64,000 nt of DNA, from positions 5,068,112-5,132,111 of the forward strand of contig NW_022098049.1 of assembly GCF_002288925.2 (NCBI RefSeq), given 5' to 3'. Below are positions 57,441 through 64,000 of the stretch, one piece after another (positions within the stretch are counted from its first letter, which is position 1; each line of letters starts with the position of its first letter). The notes below the pieces were generated by a model. The model was given only the letters and a program-made list of their open reading frames with translations, had not been told where the DNA came from and made no database searches. The position numbers and the translations under genes were made by a program. The stretch comes from Delphinapterus leucas (lineage: Eukaryota > Chordata > Mammalia > Artiodactyla > Monodontidae).

Positions 57441-58004
57441 TGGTAGCCCGTGGGGACACCCTCTCCACATTTTGGAAGCTGTCTACAGTGTGAGGCTCTC
57501 CTTTCCAGCACAGGACTCATTTTCCTGGCTGTTGCAGGACCGACATGCAGCACAGCCTCTGTTAATCAGAGGGGCCCTGGAGGACATTTTGGGGGCAATG
57601 AGATAGATTCACGGAGAAGGAGGCAGGATGTAGGGAATCCATTCTTCTGGCCCAGACTGATGCGGATGGAGGCTGGTTCTGGAATCTTCAGTTGGGCTGG
57701 CAGCTCCTGGTTCATGGTGCCCTGATGGTGACGGGAACGGCCTCTCTCCGGGTGGGTTAGTTCCATGGTATGACTCGGGGACTCTTTCCTGGAACTTCAG
57801 CCTAGAGTCTGTTACTTTAGCCTCTTCATCCATTGTGGGAGCTATCTACGTTGTTTAATGGATCCCTTTCTTCTTAAAACAGCTAGAATTAATTATGTAG
57901 TCTGTAGTAAAGAAACAAGACTACTATAACTACTAACTTACTTTGAAACTTGGAACAAATCAACCTGCACAGATCATCTGGCTTTTTCAGGGGCAAAACA
58001 GCCT
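57441..58004. other. Unassigned segment next to the tandem array
   Basis: No named repeat. Minus frames at 57566-57766 and 57609-57833 show nothing I recognise. The text has an LTR-like or processed-sequence feel ('agactgatgcggatggaggc'), but I cannot assign it. Confidence 0.35.
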
Positions 58005-58255
58005 AATGCTTAAGGAAGGGCACGGACTCTGGAGCAGGGTTACCTGGGTGACCCCTGGCTCTGACACAAGTTATGTGAGCGTGGGTAAGTTATTCCACCG
58101 CCTAGTGTTTCTGTTTCCCCTTCCATGAATTGAGGACTCTGTGGCCTTCCTCATGGCATTGTTGTGAGAATTAAATAGGCTAATTCCTATTAGGCACTTA
58201 GAAAAGCACCTGTGACATATGAAACACTGAATAAAGATTAATTATAATCGTCACC
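58005..58255 (+). mobile_element. MIR SINE, near full length
   Basis: 'gcctaatgcttaaggaaggg', 'cacggactctggagcagggt', 'tacctgggtgacccctggct' and 'gcattgttgtgagaattaaa'. One of the best-preserved MIRs here. Confidence 0.92.
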
Positions 58256-58349
58256 CTCTCTGAGCCTCAGTTTTCTGAAAATTGAAGGGACATAATTCAA
58301 CTCCTAAGGTTGTAGTGACAATTAGGTTTTTAACAATGCATTTGATGAT

Positions 58350-58385
58350 TCTTTCCTTCCTTCCTTTCCTCTTTCCTTCCTTCCA
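58350..58385 (+). repeat. (TTCC)n microsatellite
   Basis: TTCC units with one CTTT interruption. Confidence 0.9.
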
Positions 58386-58501
58386 GAATGGGGAAGTGAG
58401 GAAATGGCTGTCAAATAAAATTTGAGGACCATCTAAGGCAAATCTGACTTACTTATCAATTTTGAACTGCTTCCTCTCCTTTGAACCATCTAGAATTAAA
58501 A

Positions 58502-58641
58502 CTACACCTTAAGGGGAAATCCCTGGCAGTCCAGTGGTTAGGACCCTGCGCTTTCCCTGGTCTGGGAACTAAGATCCCTCAAGTCTCACTGTGGGGCAAA
58601 AAACAAATACAAAAACAAAAACAAAAACTCTGCACCTTAAG
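58502..58641 (+). mobile_element. CHR-type SINE, internally deleted, with target-site duplications
   Basis: The element is 58514-58629. It has a worn 5' end 'gaaatccctggcagtccagt', then 'taggaccctgcgctttccctgg', 'gggaactaagatccctcaag' and an A-rich (AAAAAC)n tail. A 12-bp duplication, CTACACCTTAAG (58502-58513) against CTGCACCTTAAG (58630-58641), has one mismatch. It lacks the stretch expected around the B box. Older than the copy at 44712, judging by its divergence. Confidence 0.92.
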
Positions 58642-59154
58642 AACAATGCAATACCCAGGGAGAGACAGAGATAAGAGAGAATTAAACAGCTATGTGAGTT
58701 TGTGAGTTGACTAAGTTAAGTCTACTTTGAGGGGTCAAGCACTTAACATTTATTTAAGCTTCCACTGGGCAAAGAAATTCAGTAAGACTTTTGTTATTGT
58801 TGCCATTTGTTTTTTGGTTTTTTGTCTTGTTTTTATTTCCTGGCTTTTAAATGCTTTTCCTGTGCCTTTTCTTTTCTTTTAACAATGATCATAGTTGTTT
58901 TTTTTTCTCTTTCCATCTTACACCTTGAATAATAATTAGATAGACATTATGCTTTTTTATTCTCAATAAGTAAGTTCCCCACTAAGGAAGTAAAGCCATT
59001 GGAATGTGAGCTCCTTCCTCAGGCAATTATCAGAACCACTCTGAAGAACCCAGAGCTTTGGAGAAAACAGTGAAGAGATTTGAGATCAGCAAAATATTTG
59101 ACAGTTGGTCCATTGACATCTTTCTTTTCCTCATGTGAATTGTAGTGTCTATAT
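58642..59154. other. Unassigned non-coding DNA
   Basis: T-rich stretch 58790-58915. Nothing else is recognised. Confidence 0.4.
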
Positions 59155-59600
59155 CAGATTTATTTTCACTGAAGGCCACAGAAACCCAAATCAGATTGGC
59201 ATGGGGACCAGGAAGAAGTTGGCATGAGCGTTGAATTCATTTATGGCTTGAAGCAGACTCACCCTCTTTAGTGTTGCCTGATTCTAAGGCCAAATGGAAG
59301 CTAGCGGCTATAGTCCTGTGTTCTTCTGGGTTATATCCTGCAGAGAGGGTGATGCTTCTCTTCCCCCAAGATTCCCGCATCTGACTTGGGTCTGACTTTC
59401 AGTGGACTGAATCAGGTCACATGCCCATATGTGGACCAATCACTGGAGCCAGGACAATGCCATATTTTGATGGTCAAGACCTGAATCACATGTGGATGGA
59501 GAGTGGGGAGGGGGTGGTGCCCCAGTGGAAAATCAGCAAATTGTTACCAAAATAAGGGAGCAGGAAGCCTGGACATCCCAGTGAGAGCAATTGTCCACCA
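59155..59600. mobile_element. Old interspersed repeat, unnamed
   Basis: 'ggccacagaaacccaaatca', 'aggtcacatgcccatatgtg', 'gaccaatcactggagccagg' and 'gccccagtggaaaatcagca' match a widespread eutherian repeat I recognise by text but cannot name. The fragment at 37820-37965 is related. Confidence 0.6.
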
Positions 59601-60149
59601 CAGTCATCTCTAGGTTATGTCTGGACCATCAGTTGAAGAAAAGTACAGGTTTTTCCTTTAAAATAATGCACAGGTTGATCTTAATGAAGGGTATACCTGT
59701 TGGTTCTCTAATATACTGGTCACAGGGGTTAGAATCCTGAGATTTCAAAGTCACACTCTGGATCAGTAATTTTCAACCAGGAAGGACATATCACACAGGG
59801 TGAGGGTGAGGGGAAGGTAACTGAATATTGTTGAGAAGGGGTTTTGATGTAGTATGGAAATGCATACTTAATATTATTACAAGTACATGTCTATTAAATA
59901 AAAATCAAACCCTTATTTTTGGAAAACCACAACAGGAAAAGGAAGATAACATTGTGTTAGCCAGTGGCAATGGGTTGAACCAATACTTGGCATCTATGTA
60001 CTAGCAAATATATCATCCAAAAAGAGGAAGGTGCTCCCACCATGAAAGACACGTATACTAGAACTTCAGTGGCAAGAGATTATTATGTAAAAGGTCTATT
60101 ACTTTGTATTGAAGTGTTCCATTTTAGTTTTGCTAAAGGGTCACCTTTT
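59601..60149. other. Unassigned non-coding DNA
   Basis: Nothing is recognised. Confidence 0.4.
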
Positions 60150-60355
60150 CAGGGATGCCTACTCTGACCAGCAGACTTAAATTTATACCCTGCCAATTAT
60201 TCTCCATTTCCTTCACAGCCTTTACCACAGCTCGCAACTATTTTTTTTTTTACCTGTTTGTTTTCTATCTTCCCCACTAGACTAAATGCTCCATGAGTAC
60301 ATAGATCATGTCTGCTTTGTTTTCACAGTATATCCAGTCCCTGATGTTTGGGGAG
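60150..60355 (+). mobile_element. L2 LINE 3' region
   Basis: 'cagggatgcctactctgacc', 'cttccccactagactaaatg' and 'ctccatgagtacatagatca' in L2 order. Confidence 0.8.
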
Positions 60356-60364
60356 GAGCATTAT

Positions 60365-60715
60365 CTTAGTCAGGATAGGACAGGCTCTGCTGTGGTAAAA
60401 GATAAATCTCTGAATCTCAGTGGCTTTAAAAAATAAAGGTTATTTCGCATTCACGCAAAGTCTGTTTCAGTTTGGACAGCTTTCCTTCGTCTTACAGGCA
60501 TGCCATCTAGAACATACAGCCTCTAGGATCGCCAAGGCAGACAATGAGAGGGACAGAGAAAGGCTTTAACTGATTCAACTCACAAGTAATACACATAACT
60601 TCCACTTAAGTCCATTGGCCAAAGTCGCATGGCCCCAATCTAACAGCAAGGGAGGCTGGGAAATGTAGGTGCTGACAGATGTGTGGAGAGTGTCTACTGG
60701 CTCAACTACACAATT
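60365..60715. mobile_element. Old LTR-like interspersed repeat (tentative)
   Basis: 'cttagtcaggataggacagg', 'ctgaatctcagtggctttaa', 'cacataacttccacttaagt' and 'ccattggccaaagtcgcatg' match a common old repeat with an LTR-like layout. I do not name the family. Confidence 0.55.
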
Positions 60716-61350
60716 ATTCCTACGTTCTCTGGTTTCCATGGGAAGGAAAGTACTCTAAACCCCAAGGCCTCTTTCGACTCTCTCTCTTACCCCCCGTTGG
60801 AAGGGGGAGTAATTTAGCTACTGGGCCTTTTGGGAGAATGAGCTGAACTTGTTGGCAAAATCCCTCTCCTGCTTCCGTTCTCTGGGGGTGTATCTGACAG
60901 CAGAGAGCATATAGCCTCCACTGGTCCTCTGTGCTGCAAGTTTGGCTTTACACCCTCATCCTTGTTTATCTACAATCGCAGTAACGTGCTAATCTCCCTC
61001 TGCCTAGTAACGTACGTGTCCTCCTCTCAAATGGCTCTGAACTCAGGCAAGAAACAAGAAGGATCTTGATAGACCCTCAACACTAGTTTCTTTAACCCTA
61101 ATAGGTGCTCAGTGAACGAAGGAGCCTACAGGATACCGTCGACATCTAATCCAACTTGCCCCTTACAGGGACCCAGAGAGGTGACCTGACTCCTGTCTCA
61201 AATCTCCTGTCCTGACAGCAGATCTCCAAACGTCTACTCCCTCTAACACATGCTGCGAATACCATACCCAGAAAGAATCTAAAGCAGTATCTATTAGCTG
61301 CCACATTGTCTCCATGATTTTAGAGACCTTCCTCACAAGGAGTAGGAAGA
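60716..61350. other. Unassigned non-coding DNA
   Basis: Nothing is recognised. Confidence 0.4.
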
Positions 61351-61380
61351 CTTAAAAAAAAGAAAAGAAAAGAAAAAAAG
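61351..61380 (+). repeat. (GAAAA)n simple repeat
   Basis: A-rich tract with GAAAA units. Confidence 0.85.
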
Positions 61381-61919
61381 TTTCAACTCCTCTGAGTACA
61401 TCACATGCCGTTCTTTTTTAGGAGGTGGGGTAGGGTAAATTCCTTCCCCCTCCCCACTCCTACCACCCAAACTATGGAATACTTTTGGATAAATCATTCC
61501 CAGTCTGAGCTGATTGGGAATCACTGAAATGAGATTATTGTTCCCACAGAAAAGAACCCTGCAGTTGCCCAAGTCACAGCTGTGTTCCAGAGAGAGAGAA
61601 AAAGGAGAAAGCAAAGGCCTGGGGTTGTTTGATAGGCTTCTAAGGGGCAGAGAAAAGGAGGGAAAGATTACTCTCCAGGTACACCCTGTGAAACAGTATT
61701 CCTGCAAACATGCAGAGAGCTCCCGCACTCCACCTGGGCTCCCGCACCCTTCGCTCTAGAGGCCATCATGAAGCACTGATAGTTTGAGGGATGGCCAGGG
61801 TAAATGCACTTACCGCTGCCCCAAAAGTAATAGCAGCCGGGAAGGAAGGGTATCCACGGAAAGAACACTGGCAGGTGAGAGAGCCCAGGCTTGGCATGGC
61901 AGAAAGAGAAAAGGCTTCA
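61381..61919. other. Unassigned non-coding DNA
   Basis: A 131-codon minus frame (61333-61728) has no recognisable domain. Confidence 0.4.
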
Positions 61920-62200
61920 GGATCCTATTGAGAGGGACTATGGTCTCGAACCTGCCACTTACTACCTGTGAGTGTCAAAAATTACAACTACACGTGGAGT
62001 CTGTGTGCCAAGAACTGTTTTAGGCACTGCAGTCATAACCATCCATAAGACCTCAGCAGACTCTCCATCACCTGCTCACAGCTAGGCTTTCTCCTCCTTT
62101 AAAATAAGGATCATAAATTCTACATCATATAATTGTCATAAGGAGAGGAGATAATTCAGGGACCGTGCCTGTCACACGCAGCCAACAGAGTGATGATTCT
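61920..62200 (+). mobile_element. MIR fragments, with an L2-like insert
   Basis: 'aacctgccacttactacctg' near 61950 and 'ctttaaaataaggatcataa' near 62097 read as the two parts of a MIR. The middle ('ccaagaactgttttaggcac') looks like a reversed L2 piece. Confidence 0.55.
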
Positions 62201-63134
62201 TCTTCACTCTTTGGGAAGGGCTAGTTTCATGGTATCTTGGAGAACAGGAGCCATTCATTTGAGGGCCAAACACCCAGCTGCAACTCTGGAGAGAAGCCCA
62301 GCTAAAGTGTGGAGTCAGAAACCAGGGTTTGAGCTTCAACTCGCTAACCATTCCAGAGACCAGAGGAGCTCCTGGATGAAAATGATGCATTGCAGGGGAC
62401 ACTGGGAGAGGATTGGAAGGCACCGGGCCTCCGGGATGGGAACATGGGAGTAGGGGTCAGAGATGGACTCGCTGGTAGCCTCTGGGGGTTTGGAGAGAGA
62501 CAGATGTGCTTTGACTCTCCATCATTCCCTCTTCAAGAGACAAGAGTGAACAAAGCAAATCAGTCTGTCCTTGGGAGGTGAAGTTCTAGAGGCCAAGAGG
62601 CAAGGCGGTTGCTCTCTGTGACTGTTTCCCAGACCCCTTCCCGGTGCCGCAGCAGAGCCCGGATCCCTTGGGCACAACTGCCCCATTCATGGCCTCTAAT
62701 GTTGCCTGAAAATCCATTCTTGAAATGTCATTTCCTAAACTGAAAACTCTTCCTAAACAACAGCTCCTCTAGGACCCTGTTGTATTCGTGCAGCACGTAA
62801 GTGCCTTATCCGCTCTCTGACACAGAGAGATATTTACGTACACAAGCATACTTTTTACAAACTTAGAATAATGCTCTAACCTGGTTTGTACCTTCCTTTT
62901 TTCTCTTGAGGTTTAGAATTGTATTCTTATCTTTTTAACGGTTGCAGGGATTTCATCATCTAGATATACCATGATTAACTTAAGCATTCTACTACCGATG
63001 GACGTTTATAATTTTTTCTGTTCCCTTTGCTTTCTCAAATACTCTTCTTAGTCTTTGTCTGCATCCCTGATTACTTCTCACAGCAGAATCCTGGAAGTCG
63101 GCATCACACTGTCCTGTGTATGACGAGGCAGTAA
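62201..63134. other. Unassigned non-coding DNA
   Basis: Nothing is recognised. Confidence 0.4.
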
Positions 63135-63356
63135 GCGGTCAACAACAAAGACTCTAGGGCTAGACCACATTGACTAGCTCTGAGACTTGGGTGGGATATT
63201 TAACCCCTCTGAGCCTCAGCTTGCTTACTTGAAACCACAGCTGATAATAGTCACCAACAAATAGGATTGTTGCAAGAGTAAATGAATTAGTATATATAAA
63301 ACACATGGAACAGCACCCAGCAGAGAGTAACTGCTCTGTGAATGTTTGCTATTATA
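63135..63356 (+). mobile_element. MIR SINE, near full length
   Basis: 'agctctgagacttgggtggg', 'cctctgagcctcagcttgct', 'aggattgttgcaagagtaaa' and 'gaatgtttgctattatagtt'. Confidence 0.9.
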
Positions 63357-63385
63357 GTTGTTGTTGTTATTATTATTATTTATAA
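63357..63385 (+). repeat. (TTG)n/(TTA)n microsatellite
   Basis: Trinucleotide repeat grown from the MIR 3' tail, as is common. It makes a poly-Asn run in a minus frame. Confidence 0.9.
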
Positions 63386-63389
63386 TTAC

Positions 63390-63520
63390 ATGGCTGTGTC
63401 CCACAAAACTGGGAGGCCCTTGACAGCAATGGTCATGTCTCACCCAGCCATGTATTCCAAACCTGCACAACCTGGCACCCAGGAGGAACTCTGTGCATAT
63501 TTGGAAATAAGTAAGAAACA
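63390..63520 (+). mobile_element. L2 LINE 3' end fragment
   Basis: 'gaggcccttgacagcaatgg', 'catgtctcacccagccatgt' and 'aacctggcacccaggaggaa'. Confidence 0.6.
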
Positions 63521-63937
63521 CAGGTGTGGAAATCAACCATTGACCTGGCCATTGCCCAATGTCCCTCAGTAAGTGGTTCATTAGTTTGGGGATTAAATCT
63601 CCATCCCAAAATATATATTGAGCTTTACCAGTACTTTGCACCTACATTTGGAATGAATTTATTGGATATATTCTAGAGATAAGGATTGATAAAAGGAAGA
63701 AGAAAGACACGTGAGGAATCTAGGTGCCCTAGGTAAGAAGAACAGACCTGAACAAGGAAGCAAAGGGTAGAGGAATAGGAGTGGCCAACCTGAAGACATA
63801 TGTCAGTGGCTCACCAATTTTTCCCAGGGTTGGCTCTGTGCTTGTGAAATTATATTACGCAGGCTCCTATTCACTTAACTGTGGCTGATCATACCCCCTT
63901 CTATCAACAGGATAAACTTGGAATGAGGAAGCAAACA
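63521..63937. other. Unassigned non-coding DNA
   Basis: Nothing is recognised. Confidence 0.4.
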
Positions 63938-64000
63938 AGCTAATGATTATTGAGTGCCTAATATACAAAGAAGACTTTTAAATAATGGTCTTATTTGAAT
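63938..64000 (-). mobile_element. MIR SINE fragment, cut by window edge
   Basis: 'gattattgagtgcctaatat' and 'aataatggtcttatttgaat' resemble the start of a reversed MIR. Confidence 0.5.

Noticed and set aside
56675..57553. Pro/Ser/Thr-rich minus frames (75, 127 and 122 codons)
   Set aside because: They sit on the degenerate G-rich tandem array. The low stop density comes from base composition and the frames switch between copies.
63225..63641. 138-codon minus frame with a poly-Asn run
   Set aside because: It covers a MIR, a trinucleotide repeat and an L2 fragment.
1..64000. CRISPR arrays, operons, ribosome-binding sites, riboswitches
   Set aside because: The sequence is mammalian nuclear DNA. 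No regularly spaced direct repeats or bacterial-type gene organisation is present.

Overview
This window looks like mammalian, most probably cetacean, nuclear DNA with no protein-coding gene that I can support. The organism call rests on three copies of the tRNA-derived CHR-type SINE that begins with the 'CTTCCCTGG' signature (about 1460-1601, 44712-44930, 58514-58629). It also rests on several cetartiodactyl-type L1 3' ends (9628-9759, 14307-14750, 40038-40229) and on the absence of recognisable BovB or Bov-tA elements, which would be expected in a ruminant. The rest is a normal eutherian background of worn MIR, L2, L1M, MER5, MER20, MaLR and ERV LTR relics separated by AT-rich unique DNA. 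It reads like intergenic sequence or the inside of a very large intron.

Layout. 1-9000: unique sequence with L2 and MIR fragments, one CHR SINE and an old L1M relic at 3190-5090. 9000-19200: a patchwork of L1 3' ends in both orientations, a hAT element nested in an old L1 (10599-10807), MER20 and L2/MIR pieces. 19200-36000: mostly unique, with MIR, L2 and MER5 copies, a G-rich tract near 21057-21093, and two striking perfect inverted repeats (22033-22100 and 27375-27406). 36000-42000: an ERVL-like LTR, an L1 3' end with perfect 15-bp target-site duplications, and a purine tandem repeat that runs into a 10-base assembly gap (42030-42039). 42400-45900: a very long L2 relic on the minus strand, followed by a CHR SINE and more L2. 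46300-49150: a MaLR LTR, MER5A, and an ERV1-type solo LTR. 51336-55465: a 4.1-kb L1 with recognisable but broken ORF1 and ORF2, truncated at both ends. 56590-57440: a degenerate G-rich tandem array with a unit of about 45 bp. 57450-64000: unique DNA with MIR, L2, a CHR SINE and unnamed old repeats.

There are no cooperating genes. The only coding-derived sequences are the L1 ORF1 and ORF2 relics, both inactivated by stops and frameshifts. All repeat family names come from recognising consensus-like stretches by eye, not from a database search, so old-repeat boundaries are good to tens of bases. Boundaries supported by target-site duplications are given to the base.
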